This document shows positions 11,921-22,377 of a DNA stretch of 64,000 nucleotides, in pieces. The stretch spans positions 1,612,001-1,676,000 of the forward strand of contig CM070911.1 of assembly GCA_036417435.1 (NCBI GenBank). Reading direction: 5' to 3'. Origin of the DNA: Inia geoffrensis. Taxonomy: Eukaryota > Chordata > Mammalia > Artiodactyla > Iniidae. Under the pieces are notes generated by a model. The model was not told the DNA's origin, ran no database searches, and worked only from the letters and a program-made list of their open reading frames with translations. Each line of letters starts with the position of its first letter. Position 1 is the stretch's first letter. Position numbers and translations under genes: made by a program.

Positions 11921-13104
11921 ACGCGTGGAAATGTCTTGCATATTGTGAGACGCAGAGATTTTTTGAACTGTCTTCTGTTCTCCATCTGCTTTATCTGTGT
12001 TCACTCCGTGCTCTCCTCGGCGGAAAGCCAGCGGGTTTCTAATTCAGTTTGGAGTCACAGGAGCTCCACTTTCCCGCCGCCCGCCCCAAGTGGCTTCCGC
12101 AGACGGGACCATCTTTTGAACGATCCATGTTCGGTGACAACCCCGGTGCTCACTGGCTAGGTCTAGAGACCATTCCTCAGCAGAGAGCCCAGGACGCTAT
12201 TTTAAATAAATGTGCTGATTTAGAAAAAGGACAAACATCAAATAAATCTTGTCTACAATGGCCCGTCAAGTGATATTCGTGAAGATTACCTGCTGGAACC
12301 CGTGAATCTCAGGACGTGTAAATAACCCTGCTTTTGACAGGCAGCACAGATACATTTTGTTTAAGAGCCAAATGTCAGGAAATTCATTTCTGGGGAGTAC
12401 AAGGAGACGTGCACGTCAGCACACTGCTACCTCTGTAATCAATTTGGGGACAGAAAATGCAGATCCTGCCTTTGAACTCCTCACAGCCTCCTCAGCAACC
12501 TGGAAGACTCTGAGAGGGGACTGTCCTCACTTACAATCAGCGGGGGAAATCCCTGGAAGCAGGCTCCCCTCCGCCGTTCTTTCTCCCAGACCCGGGCCAT
12601 GAGAGTGGGAGGGGAGCGAGGCATGGACCCAGGTTCGGACTTTCACGGGCGAACACTGGAAAGGATGCAGGTGGCCTGCGGCCTGCACGGACTGGGAAGG
12701 ACAGTGACAGGGGACACGTGGCCCAGTTCCCACGGGGAGAGGCACCAACCAGCATGTGAAGATTTTTCTATTGACCGTGTTACCGAGTGCACATAAGGGG
12801 ATGTCCTAAAAAAACCGCCAAGTGTGAATCCTTTCACCTAACAGCCTTTCATTTGCAAGTCCAGATTCAAATCTCGATCCAAATGGACAGACATAATTCT
12901 CAACTTAAGAATTTTGGTAATTTCTAATCCTTCTCATTTTTAAACACTCTGAAAGCTCTAACATCACCCCTTAATGCCTTGACGTCCCCTCCTTCCTTAG
13001 GGGAGTAAAAAGATGAAGGGAATCTACAGAAAGCCTTTTGCAAGACTCCCGAACGGGTTAATATAGGACACTTTTAGTACGTAGACATTTTTAAGAGTTG
13101 CTAA
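11921..13104. other. Unique, AT-richer sequence, no gene seen
   Basis: 12180-12480 and 12760-13100 are AT-rich and non-repetitive in appearance. There are two AATAAA hexamers in close succession (near 12205 and 12240), but no upstream exon that would make them convincing polyadenylation signals. No open frame of interest. Confidence 0.4.
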
Positions 13105-13124
13105 TATGTGGCTTAAGCCACATA
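13105..13124. repeat. Perfect 20-bp palindrome
   Basis: TATGTGGCTTAAGCCACATA equals its own reverse complement over all 20 bases, with no spacer. The flanking bases (A before, G after) do not extend it. It sits in AT-rich unique DNA just left of a tetranucleotide repeat. Confidence 0.95.
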
Positions 13125-13229
13125 GCAAAAGGAAGTTAAAGTGATTGATGAACTGCCAGCTACCTTTCAGGTTTTGTTTGTTTGCTTGCTCTGCTTTGTC
13201 TGTTTTTCTCCTATCTTAAGGGATTCCTT

Positions 13230-13520
13230 CATACACGTTCATTCATCTATCCATCCATCCATCCTTCCATTTATTCATTTATCAAACATTTCTCCTACTA
13301 CTGCTGGTGATAACAGTGCAATTGCCATGTTTGTTGAATTCTTATAACCAGACCTCAGGCTGGCAATTGTATGCAGGTGACCTCTGAGCTCGTGGCTCCT
13401 GGGAGTGGTGTCACATTCCCATCTACACAAGGAAACCAAGGGTCAGGCTTGTAGCGAGGCTGCAGTGCAGCTCACCCAGGGACCTGTTGGGTCACGTGGA
13501 AACACAGGGAAGAATAGGCC
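13230..13520 (-). repeat. (ATCC)n tract with adjoining MIR-like sequence
   Basis: 13240-13280 is an ATCC/ATTC tetranucleotide tract ('ctatccatccatccatcc'). To its right, 'catctacacaaggaaaccaa' and the following bases (13420-13520) resemble an inverted MIR tail. Both parts are short and diverged. Confidence 0.5.
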
Positions 13521-13709
13521 TGGGACAGCCGCTGGGAAGCTTATGAGGTTGGAAACCACGGCTGCCCAAGGTCAGCGTGGTGCCTGACTCGAGGAGTCTG
13601 GCAAAGGGTCACAGAAACGCAGAGGGACCTGCCAGGGCACAGGGGCTGGGAGCACAGCGACGACGAACTGAGACCGGCAAGTACGGAGACTTCCGACCCT
13701 GCATAAGGC

Positions 13710-13860
13710 TCAGGATCATTTCATCCCGAGGAAACGATCAGAGGTGCAAACACAGACATGGTCACGTGCGCTGTTTCACATGGGCAATAACTACAAACGG
13801 CCAGTCGTCTGACCATACGAGGCAAGTTACAGCAAGGGAACAACAGATTCATAGAGAGAG
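13710..13860 (+). mobile_element. Probable L1M fragment
   Basis: 'cgaggaaacgatcagaggtg' followed by 'caaacacagacatggtcacg', 'gctgtttcacatgggcaata' and 'actacaaacggccagtcgtc' parallels the L1M stretch 'aggaaataatcagagatgtg ... aaacaacctaaatgtcc'. The copy is CpG-rich for an L1 and strongly diverged. Confidence 0.5.
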
Positions 13861-14809
13861 GTTACGTCACAGCACAGAGGCCAGGGGTGGGGGGCCACCA
13901 AGACAACAAGGCAGCTGCAGCCAGAGGCGGGAGAGAGGCAGCGCGAGAAGAGGACGTTTCAAGGTCAGCTGTCAGACGCGGGGCGAGGATCCACAGGACT
14001 GAGGCTGGGACACACCTGCCGTCTCTACCGTCGTCGAGGACGTGGCGGGCTCAGCAAAATGCAGCAGGGGAGCTGCGAGGAGGAAGAAGGGGGTGGCCTG
14101 ACTGGATGGGACGAAGCAGACGAGAGAGCAAAGGACCCTGCAGGAAACAGGGCTGCGAAGACTGGAGACGGCTGCAGGTGGAGGGGGCCCGGGGACCCAG
14201 AAAAGTCCTCAGTGTTCAAGGTGCTGTGGGCCCGTGAGAAACACGATGGGAGCTGCAGGGATACTTCCGACCTGGGGGCAGGCAGGGCAGGGGAGAGCGA
14301 AGCCTGGCCTCAGGACGGCGGCCTGGCCCAGGACGGAGGGGATGTGCCTCCCTCGGAAACTGCTCGCCCACCCACCCCCCCCCGCACTCCTGGTGGTGGG
14401 GTTAATGTAGGTTCCAAACTGCATTCCACAGGTAAGCGTGTCTGTCTCACACTCCCCTGACTGTTTCTAAGCCCTCGGGTCCGGCCCTCACTGGACACCC
14501 CCCCGAGAACCGCCTGCCCCCCGCCCCCGAGATGGAAGCTGGCTTTCCAGGTGGAGCCCACCCTGCACAGACAGCCAGGAGTGCGTGGAGGACAAAGACC
14601 ACAGGAGGGTCTCAGGGAAACTTTCTTAACCAGCTGAATGGAAAAGAACTTTGGGACAAATGTTAGTAAAAAAAAGAACAACGGAATGACCAAGGATAAA
14701 CTTGTTTAAACTGTTTTTTTAGGAGTAAAAGTCAAGAGAAACTAGAAGTTTTGAACTACGGTATTGCAAGTAAAAACATAGTCATGTGATTAGGATGTGA
14801 CCCAGGTGA
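13861..14809. other. Unique GC-rich sequence, no gene seen
   Basis: Purine-rich between 13880 and 14230, giving Arg/Gly/Glu-rich translations on both strands. A C run lies at about 14370-14385. 14620-14780 is AT-rich. A donor-like 'cacaggtaagcg' occurs at 14431, but no good acceptor precedes it. Confidence 0.45.
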
Positions 14810-15395
14810 GCCTCAGAGTTGTACCTGCTGGGCCATTCTGTGTGATGGGTGGACAGACTCAAAGGCGGGACCCTTGGCCCCGGCCCCTCTGGGTTCATGC
14901 CCTGTGAGACCCTCCACTCTACCCCACGGAAGATGCAGGTGGGGGGAACATCACCTGTGTAAGACTCCTTTCTGGCAGACACTCTGGAGGCTGACCTTGC
15001 CGACCTGAGGGAACGTGGGGAAGGGTCACACGGCAAGGAGCTGCAGATGAGCACTATAGGAGGTGCAGGTGACCCCTAGAAGCTGTGGATGGCCTCTGGG
15101 AGCAGAGGGTGGCCTCCAGCTGACAGCCAGCACAAGGCCAGGCCACTGGTCCTCCCACCACAAGAAAAGGAATTCTGCCGACTCCCCGAGGGCGCTCGGA
15201 AGTGGACTCTTCCACCGTCAGGCGTCGGGTAGGAATGCAGCCCACGCACATCGTCGTGGCAGCTCTGGGAGACCCTGAGCGGGTGACCCAGTTAAGAGTG
15301 GTGGATTTGTGGCCCAGACTCCTGACCGATGCACACTGAACAATAAACGTGTGTAGTTTGAAACCACTAACCTTGTGGCGATTCGTTACACAGCA
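14810..15395 (+). mobile_element. MLT1-like LTR, sense orientation
   Basis: The order of recognisable blocks is 'acacggcaaggagctgcaga' (15018), 'ctgacagccagcacaaggcc' (15120), 'gaaaaggaattctgccgact' (15163), 'gagaccctgagcgggtgacc', and 'gcacactgaacaataaacgt'. It ends with 'ccttgtggcgattcgttaca' (15371), the typical MaLR-class LTR 3' end with an AATAAA-type signal. The start is uncertain. There is no coding content. Confidence 0.58.
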
Positions 15396-15500
15396 AGCGA
15401 GCCAGGGTTCTCCAGAGCAACAGAACAAGGAGAGAGAGACAGAGAGAGAGGGAGGGCCCCAGACACGGAGGATTAGATCATCGGTGGCTCTTTGCCGGGC
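15388..15500. mobile_element. Fragment of a 'gggttctccagagaaacag' type repeat
   Basis: 'cagggttctccagagcaaca' followed by a GAGA-rich run (15428-15456) matches the start of a common mammalian interspersed repeat. The body downstream is not recognisable, so only the first part is called. It directly abuts the LTR end on its left. Confidence 0.4.
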
Positions 15501-15519
15501 GAGTGTTCCCTGGAGCACG

Positions 15520-15557
15520 TGTGTCTCTGCCTCGTCTGGTGTCTCTGCCTCGTCTGG
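15520..15557. repeat. Tandem duplication of an 18-bp unit
   Basis: The unit 'tgtctctgcctcgtctgg' occurs twice back to back without visible mismatch. It probably arose by slippage. Confidence 0.85.
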
Positions 15558-17229
15558 TGCCCCGTCCCAGGAGCCACACACTCCCCCAGCAAGGCCTCAG
15601 TGCCAAGCGGCCTCGCCCCCGCCCTGCTTGCTGATTATTATAACAGCCATCCTCCTCTGCTCCCGCACCTTGACTCCAGCCGCGCCCTGTGCTGCCCCAC
15701 GGCTCAGGCCTAGTGATGCCCCGCCTCCCGTGTCCTGCTAGTGTGTGTGACCTGTCCCACAGTCAGCCAAATCAGGGGTTAATATTTATTACTTATTCCC
15801 ATGGTTCCTCCTAAAAGCCGGGTCCTGTGGGTCAGTGTTTGGGTGGGCAGATGCTCCTAACCCTCCAGCAGCGCTGATAAGTGTCCCGTCTGAGCACAGG
15901 CGTTTCCTCCCATGTGTCCTTGTGCAGAAGCAGACACCAACATGGGACCTGAGATGGGCGGCGGCACGGACGGAGCCCCCTGATCTACAAAGAGCAAGGG
16001 TCATGCCAGGACCCGCGTGACCCAACTCGGAGCGGGTATTTGGAGAAAGGAACTACCCTCCAAACCGACCTGATGCAGAACTCCCATCGTCTGAATTTCC
16101 CAGACAGCGTCACCCAGGGCATGGCCCTGGGGCAGGGGGCTGGCCGGGGACCCCAGGAGAGGGCCCACGTTGGCCACCCCAGGCAGCAGCCTCAGAGCAG
16201 GGCCCTGCCTCCTGTTTCTGGGTTCAGGCCCCATGTCTCAGGGTGCAGTGGGTTTTCTTCCTGCCCCCGTCCGTCTCCCATCAGTGGGGTCTCCTAGTCA
16301 GACTGGCACAGCCCGACCTGAGGGTCCCCGATGACTGACGGGGCCACACAGCTGTTTCAGGCCCCCCCAGTGCTCAGGTGCAGACCAGGCCGACGTGTCC
16401 TTGCTGGGGTCCAGCCCCTTGGACAGGCACTGGGTGGGGAGGGGAATGTCCTGCCGGCAGGGCCAGGAGCCCCTCGGTGCCCTCGCCTGGGGAGCCGAAC
16501 TGCGGCCTGGGCCCCGATCCGATGGGTGGGCGGGCCCCAGCGCTGAGGTCTCTGGGCCGCCTGGCCCCCAACTCGTCACGCCCAGTCGTTCACGTGTCCC
16601 TCTGCACATCGGCTTCAGCACCCGTCAAGGAGTTGGTGCTCAATACACGTTTGAGGCATGTTGCCAGGACAACAGCCAAGGACGCAGTTGGTTCTCAGTG
16701 ATTTTTGAGTCCTTTTCAGTCTCAACCCCAGACAGTGGGGTGGAGAGATGGGAGCAGTTGCCGGGGCCCCACCTGAAACGCTGTCTGTCCAAAGCCTTTT
16801 CCTTGTGTGTCTGAGCAAACGTCTCCCAGATAGAATCTGACTTCAGCCCCCTTCCTGGGTGAACAGGAGCTGCAGAGATGCCATGTGTGACCCATCCTGC
16901 TGGCCCAGAGCCCCACTCTGAGCACATGATCAGAACTTGACGCCTGGCTGGTAGATCATTCAGGCTCTGGGGATGAGAAGTCTCTGGGGTTAGTCTCTCT
17001 CCCCAAACTCAGGCCAGTCCGCTGGGGAGTTCTGTCAATCTGCTAGACTGGCCTTTCTTTTCTAACCAAAACAGCGACCTCCTACCCCAGGCACAGCAGG
17101 GATGGGGAGAAACAGCCTGCAGCGATGGCTTGGGTTTCTCTCCCCGTATCCCTTGGATCAGGAACGCTGCTGGGGAAACAGACCAAGAAAGCCGTCAGTG
17201 TGGGCTGAACACACAGGAAAGGAGCGCTC
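15558..17229. other. Unique GC-rich sequence, no gene seen
   Basis: Nothing gene-like. 16600-16660 ends with 'ggtgctcaatacacgtttga', probably the 3' tail of a diverged L2 or MIR in sense orientation. Frames up to 139 aa occur on both strands and look random. Confidence 0.45.
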
Positions 17230-17234
17230 ATGCC

Positions 17235-17320
17235 CACACTCTCCTGTGATTCTATTCAACACGTATTCACTGAGCAGCTGTTCTGCCAGGATACGGGCTC
17301 TTAGGAGACGTTGCTGCCAA
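17235..17320 (-). mobile_element. Short L2/MIR-class tail fragment
   Basis: 'attcaacacgtattcactga' followed by 'gcagctgttctgccaggata' resembles the inverted 'attcaacaaatatttattgagcacctactatgtgccagg' repeat tail. Confidence 0.45.
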
Positions 17321-17625
17321 GGCAGCTGTCCTGACACTTCCTTCAGCTCGGCCTCCCCGGGTTTAAAGCAGGAATCCTTCACTTGCCTCCTACACGTCTG
17401 TCCCAGAAGGAGAGATTATGTAACAGAAACAAGGGAGGAACAGGGAGGAAAGGAGAACCCAGAAGAGACCAATAGGAGCCGGAAACTTAGGCGAGGCCTC
17501 CTGGGAAATTCCTGCTGAGGTCTGGGCTGCTCAGGGAAGGTGTCTCCGTGGCAACGGGGACACCTCGCGGAGGGAGGTGCCCAACCTGGCCTGTCCAGGG
17601 TCCTCCCTCCTCCTCCCCTGGGCAG

Positions 17626-17680
17626 ATGCCTTCTCAACACCCAGACCTTCCAGGCAGTCGGATGCTGTGGGCTGCCAGAG
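17626..17680 (+). other. Exon-like segment with good splice signals
   Basis: The segment is preceded by a long pyrimidine tract that ends 'ctcctcccctgggcag' and followed by 'gtaagacaca', so both splice sites fit the mammalian consensus well. The 55-nt body is open in all three forward frames; frame 1 starts with ATG and reads MPSQHPDLPGSRMLWAAR. I recognise no protein family. It may be an exon of a coding or non-coding transcript, or a chance (pseudo-exon) arrangement. Confidence 0.3.
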
Positions 17681-17818
17681 GTAAGACACAGGGTGCGGTT
17701 CCCCGCACGTACCTGTCCTCCTCCCCCGTATGCCTTCCATAATGGTGGCAGGTCCCACCCTGCACACACATCTACGTAGACACAGATGCCCGGCCTGATC
17801 CCAACTGGCTGAGCAGAG

Positions 17819-18423
17819 TTGGAACCCAGCAGACACAGTGGCTCTGTCCTTTACTCTCTCCCCTTGGTGAAAAGCAAATCTGACTTCATCCACCTTGGGA
17901 GGTCTAAGGATACCTCTGTATTCCAGTTTCCTTCCTCACCATTGTTCTGCCTCAATACTCCCGGGGCTTTCCACAGCAGCAGAAAGTCCTCTTGGATGGA
18001 TTCAGCCAATTTTTCAGCTTTTGTGAAACTTTGTGCAAAATCATTGGTTCTCAGAACCATCCGTCATCCAAACCGTCTGCCCTGTAGGTGGAGACACATT
18101 TTCTGCCTGGAATGTCCACTCTCACGTGGGATGAACTTGGAATGAGACGTGTGAATCTTCCAGCCCAGTGATGCGTGGTACCAGCCATGGCTGCCGTGAA
18201 TGACCACCACACAGGGATGCTGCCTCATGGCTCTGATGCGCCATTGAAACACTCTGCTGTCATACTTGCCTCTGTCACTCCCAGAGCACAGCTCTGCCCA
18301 GAGCTCCTCCCACAATCTCCTGAGTCCCTGACCCCTGCCTGTGCCTCCAGCCCTGGACCCAGTGGCTGTGCCTGTCTCTGTCACCCGTAAGTCCGAGAGA
18401 TAGGGCAGCATAGCTGCGATCAC
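17819..18423. other. Unique sequence with opposed open frames, not called as a gene
   Basis: A plus frame (17819-18145) and minus frames (17851-18060 and 18064-18423) overlap. The composition is less GC-rich than the surroundings and the minus peptide near 17851-18060 looks less random than most, with a short acidic/aliphatic stretch. I see no domain, no Kozak context beyond chance and no splice structure, so this is noted but not called. Confidence 0.25.
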
Positions 18424-18536
18424 CGGGGCTGGGGTCCATGCCCAGTTTCAGCACCGGATCTTAAACTGACATGCAGATGACAGTTTTCACCACAAGATTT
18501 CTGATTTCTAAATCTCTCTCTTCACTTCCAACTCAG

Positions 18537-18603
18537 AATTATTTGAGAATTTTTCTTCCTTAGATCGGAACTCTCCTATGGTTATAGAAGCCCATCTGCA
18601 CAG
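18537..18603 (+). other. Exon-like segment with alternative acceptors
   Basis: There are two acceptor-like sites: 'cacttccaactcag' just before 18537 and 'tttttcttccttag' just before 18564. A strong donor follows, with 'cacag' then 'gtaagaag' at 18604. The resulting segments are 67 or 40 nt. The 67-nt form is open in one frame ending DRNSPMVIEAHLHR, and the 40-nt form is open in two frames. No protein family is recognised. It lies about 900 bp downstream of the similar segment at 17626-17680 on the same strand. Confidence 0.3.
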
Positions 18604-19424
18604 GTAAGAAGTTCTGTGTAAATAACTTTGCATTTTCTTATATCCACTTTTTTCTCGAGTGGTCAAACGCCCTTTAAGAGCTTCATTTCTTTATTCTCAC
18701 AACATTGCTCTGCCTCAGCCAGGAGGAAACACTAGACTTGGATGCAGTCTAATGTCAGCCGCTGCGGTCGGCCTGGCCTGTCTGTTGAGTGGACCTGTGA
18801 CCACTGGACTGGACGAGGCTAGCAAGGCTAAGGCCTCTTGTCCTGAAGCCGAGCGGCTCAGCCTTCAGGCATGATGTGGCATCAGCAGCTGAGTCCACGG
18901 GCACACGTCGGGCTGGAAGAACCAACATGACCAGGGATTTCCAGTCCAAAGGGTCCAAGAGCACATGGTGGGGCATGAGGGGTGTGATGGAGCAACCCCT
19001 ATGGAAACCATCCAGTGATGGATTCCCTAGGAGGGGAGCCCAGTCTTGGCCCTGGTGAGGGTCCCAGTCCTCAGGCGAGGGGCACGAGAGAGCTAGTCGA
19101 GGGGTCAGGGAATTGCAAAGCAAACAGTGTCAGCAGTGGGGGCAAGGATTCAGTTCCGTGACCTTCGGCTGAAGGACACGTTCGAGGTGGGTGGACAGAG
19201 ACTCGTGCAGCTGGGATCTTGTCGCCTCGGATGGATGTCAGGCCTGGAGCAGCTGGCTAGTTCCATGCCCACTGGCTGTGGGGCTGAGTCTCTGATGCCC
19301 TCCTGCCTGCGGCAGGCAGAGGACCCCGAGGGGGAAGTAGGGAAGGGTCGTGGAGCTGCAAAACCATCCCAGGACGCTCTGGGACGAGAGCGGTGTGCTT
19401 TAAAAAGAGGAACTTTCTTCTTCA
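18604..19424. other. Unique sequence, no gene seen
   Basis: 18604-18730 is AT-richer and contains 'tttattctcacaacattgct', a possible trace of inverted MIR. The rest is GC-rich with short frames only. Confidence 0.4.
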
Positions 19425-19760
19425 CCAGTCAAGTTAAAAAGAAGTAAGAATACCAGTTGCTACTAATGAGAGTGTAGCAATAAAGGCATTCCCGAACATC
19501 CCGGTGGAAGTGAAAATTTGAAATAAAACAGTATTTCTGGCAAACAATAGGTATCAGGGAACTCAGCGTTCATATCCTTTGGCCCACTCTTGGCAACTTT
19601 TCCTAATGATACAAATCTAAACCGAGAACGTAGACAAACCAGGACGTTTATCACAGTGCTCCTCATGGCAGTAAAAATGGAAACAATACAAGTGTCCACA
19701 GTGAGGGAAGCGATTAATTAAATGACAATACTTGGTGCCGCGATGGAGAAACAGCCACTG
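19425..19760 (+). mobile_element. L1M-family LINE 3' fragment
   Basis: 'catatcctttggcccactct' (19571), 'ttatcacagtgctcctcatg' (19648), 'gcagtaaaaatggaaacaat' and 'gggaagcgattaattaaatg' follow the L1M 3' consensus in order ('accctttgacccagcaattcc', 'catagcagcattattcataatagc', 'aaacaacctaaatg'). The element is decayed. Confidence 0.72.
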
Positions 19761-20099
19761 GCTGTCCTGCGGTGGCCGGACCCCCCGAGCCCCTGGGGAT
19801 GTGTCGGGGCTGGACCCAGACTGCAGTGCCCTCCAGGCTGTAGACACACACACCCACGGGAAACAGAGAGACAGCTCAACACACACCAGCATGTTAATCT
19901 CTCCCTGGTGCACATGTGCCTGCGGCTACTTTGACTGACCTTGAGCTGGAAGTGGTGGCGTTGGTGGCTGTGTTGTCCCCATGTTATTTCCCGGGTTGGC
20001 TCAGTGCTCGGTGACAGCAGCAGACAGACACTCATGGACACGATGGGGAGAAACCCAAGTGCAGCTCAGAGGTTTCTGATTGTTTCTACCACACCCTCG
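19761..20099. other. Unique sequence, possible continuation of the L1M
   Basis: The consensus is lost after 19760. A short CA run occurs at about 19843-19855. Nothing gene-like. Confidence 0.4.
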
Positions 20100-20440
20100 A
20101 GGCGCCCATCATGCTTCACTCATTCCAACAGCTCTCGTACGCCTACTGTGTTCCGGGCACAGTGTCAGGTGCCAGGAGGTACGAGGACGTGCCCTCTGGC
20201 TTCGGGGAAGCACACAGGGTTCGCAGCCGGCTCTTCTGGCCGGGGCGCCTGCCCAGGGGTCAGAGGAACCTGTACCCCTACCCCACCCCGGGAAGGGAGC
20301 TGGTCCCTCTGCAGACAAGATGACTCCCGCCCTCTCTGCACAAGGGAACCACACACGCAAGCAGGTGCTTATACTCTTGTAAGGAAAATAGACGTAGTCA
20401 GGTAAATCCCAACAGAGCAGAATGTGTTCTGCTCTGTTAC
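20100..20440 (-). mobile_element. L2/MIR-class fragment
   Basis: 'cttcactcattccaacagct' followed by 'acgcctactgtgttccgggc', 'acagtgtcaggtgccaggag' and a later 'gactcccgccctctctgcac' reproduces the inverted 'attcaacaaatatt ... cctactatgtgccaggcactg ... ccctgccctcatggagc' series. The right end is indistinct. Confidence 0.5.
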
Positions 20441-21849
20441 AAACTGGCCTGGGGACCTCCCGCAAGCCCCTCCCTGATGCTCAGTCCTGGCCACCGGCAC
20501 GGCGTCTGCGAAGAGCTGGGGGAGAGAGCCCTGTCCAGGCAGCCCTTCTCTCCTCAGGCCCCAGAACGTGCTGGCTGCTCTTACTCTTCTCGCCAGGCCA
20601 GGGAGCTGGTCCAGGGGGAGAGTCCGGTGAGCGCGTCCCCGGCTGGCCCTTCTGTCCTCGGCGCCACCCAGAGAAGAGTCTAGCGAGCACCGCCGTGACA
20701 CACCCACCCCACCACGGGTTCCGAAGGGATGCAGTCAAAACCATGTGCAACTGAAGTGGAAGGTTTCTCTTTCCTTTTCCGTTTTTCCTTTTGTTGTTAT
20801 TTTTTAATTCTACTCCCCAAGGCCGAGGGCCGCGTTATTGAGCCGAGGGCGGGATCTGTGGTGGCAGGAAAGGCTGCTGGTCACCAGGGAGAGGGACACC
20901 CCCAACAGCCGGAGCCGTCTCTGCACGTCCTGCTGTAGGGAGATCCAGGGGCTGCGACAGCCGAGAGCTGGCCTGGCACGTCCCTCGCCGGCCCGCTGGG
21001 GATGCAGGACCGGGAAGTGGCTGGCAGGAGAGAGGGCCGCTCAGAAAGGCCAGTGGGCAGGCTGAAACCCCCTGGATGCAGTGCTGTGAGCTGGGAGAGC
21101 CACCCCCCACGGCTGGCAGGCAAACTGCTGCGTCTGGGTCAAGTGACTCTGTGCTTCACCTCCGGGTGAGCAGGGGGGCAGGCAGGTGGGCCCAGTCACA
21201 GAGGAGGTCCTTTCAAGAAGACAGCCCACCCACGTTTCCTGCTAGAGAACCTGGGACCCTTGGAGATGTGGGCCTCTCCACGCACGATGCACAAACAGCT
21301 TGCAGCCTGGAGAAGGCTGCCACCCGCCCCCCCAGGGATGCAACGAAGACGAGCCCAGAGGTCTCTCTCAGAGGGTTTGGTGGCGGGTACTTCCTCCCTT
21401 GCTCCCTCTCAGTCCCGCTTTCTTCCGCCTTAGAGCTCATCTCTGAGCTGCCCTCAGATATGCAAAAAGGGCGATTAATAATTAATAGGACAAGAGCCTC
21501 TCGTCTGCATTATTAAATGCCCCAGCGCTGGGACAGGCCAGCCCAGAAAGTAGCTGGAAACCTACCAATCCTGCAGCTGCACTTAGAGACTTCTTGAATT
21601 CTCTGATCTTTCTTCTGGACACAGGGGTGAACCCAGGCGCCGGGCACTGGGGGGCTCGCGGGAGTGCTTCCCGGGGACAGTAAGGGCCTGCCAGGCCAGA
21701 GCACCGCGGGGGCCTTGTGACTGCCCCCCGGAGACCCCGCTGTCTGCCCACCCGACAGCGGCCACAGGGTCCTTCCAGCACAGAGAGCTCTCGGTGGGGC
21801 GGGGGGGGGTGACAATCACCCCCAAAGGCTTCATGCCCTGGGAGACCAC
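20441..21849. other. GC-rich intergenic sequence, no gene seen
   Basis: No repeat or gene recognised. An AT-rich island at 21455-21520 ('gcgattaataattaatagg', 'cattattaaatgcc') stands out in otherwise GC-rich DNA and has homeodomain-type TAAT cores. It could be a short regulatory element. Confidence 0.4.
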
Positions 21850-21960
21850 ATCTCACAACCTGTGAGATCCACAGAGGGTGGGATATTGTTATCTCTCCCA
21901 CTGAACGGATGACTAAATGGGGACCTAGCAGAGTCTACCCAAAAGGGCGCCGGTTTGCCC
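21850..21960 (-). mobile_element. MIR fragment
   Basis: 'gggtgggatattgttatctc', 'tcccactgaacggatgacta' and 'aatggggacctagcagag' parallel the inverted MIR block 'gaggtaggtactattattatccccattttacagatgaggaaactgaggc'. Confidence 0.55.
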
Positions 21961-22353
21961 CAAAAGCGTACTGCTGGGGAGGTACTTCATGGAGTCCAAG
22001 GTGCACATTTTCTTTTTCATAGGTTAACATCAAAGACATCTCCAGTTTTTGATGCCATCTTTTTGGAGGAACATAAACTATGTGTCTTAGGATTGATGGC
22101 ATGAACCAAAAGCCACCCTAGGATCATAACTGTGCCCCCTGCCCCCTTCCTACTCTGGTGCTGCATTTACTGGAAAATAAGGAAGCAAGGAAAGGTTGAC
22201 CCTTGAGGTTCCCCTCCCTCCCTCTGCCCGGAATCCCCCTCCTTCAGAGAAACCACAGTAGGGTCCCCCTGAAGAGACAGCAGGCCAGAGGGGGGCTGTG
22301 GACTGAGGCTTCAGCTGACCTTCCATCACAGGCTCTGTGACTTGCGGCGGGGC
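21961..22353. other. Unique sequence, no gene seen
   Basis: AT-richer between 22000 and 22130, then pyrimidine-rich. No gene or repeat is recognised. Confidence 0.4.
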
Positions 22354-22377
22354 GGGGGGGGGGGGGGGGGGGGGGGG
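22354..22377. repeat. Uninterrupted run of 24 G
   Basis: A homopolymer of 24 G residues preceded by 'gcggcggggc'. A second G-rich run ('ggggggtgggggggggg') lies at about 22495-22511. Such runs can form G-quadruplexes and are difficult to sequence, so the exact length is unreliable. Confidence 0.9.

Noticed and set aside
12180..12260. Two AATAAA-type hexamers as polyadenylation signals
   Set aside because: AT-rich context makes them likely by chance; no upstream exon or GU-rich element stands out.
17819..18145. Plus frame of 108 codons near the exon-like segments
   Set aside because: No splice sites at its ends and an equally open minus frame; kept only as a note.
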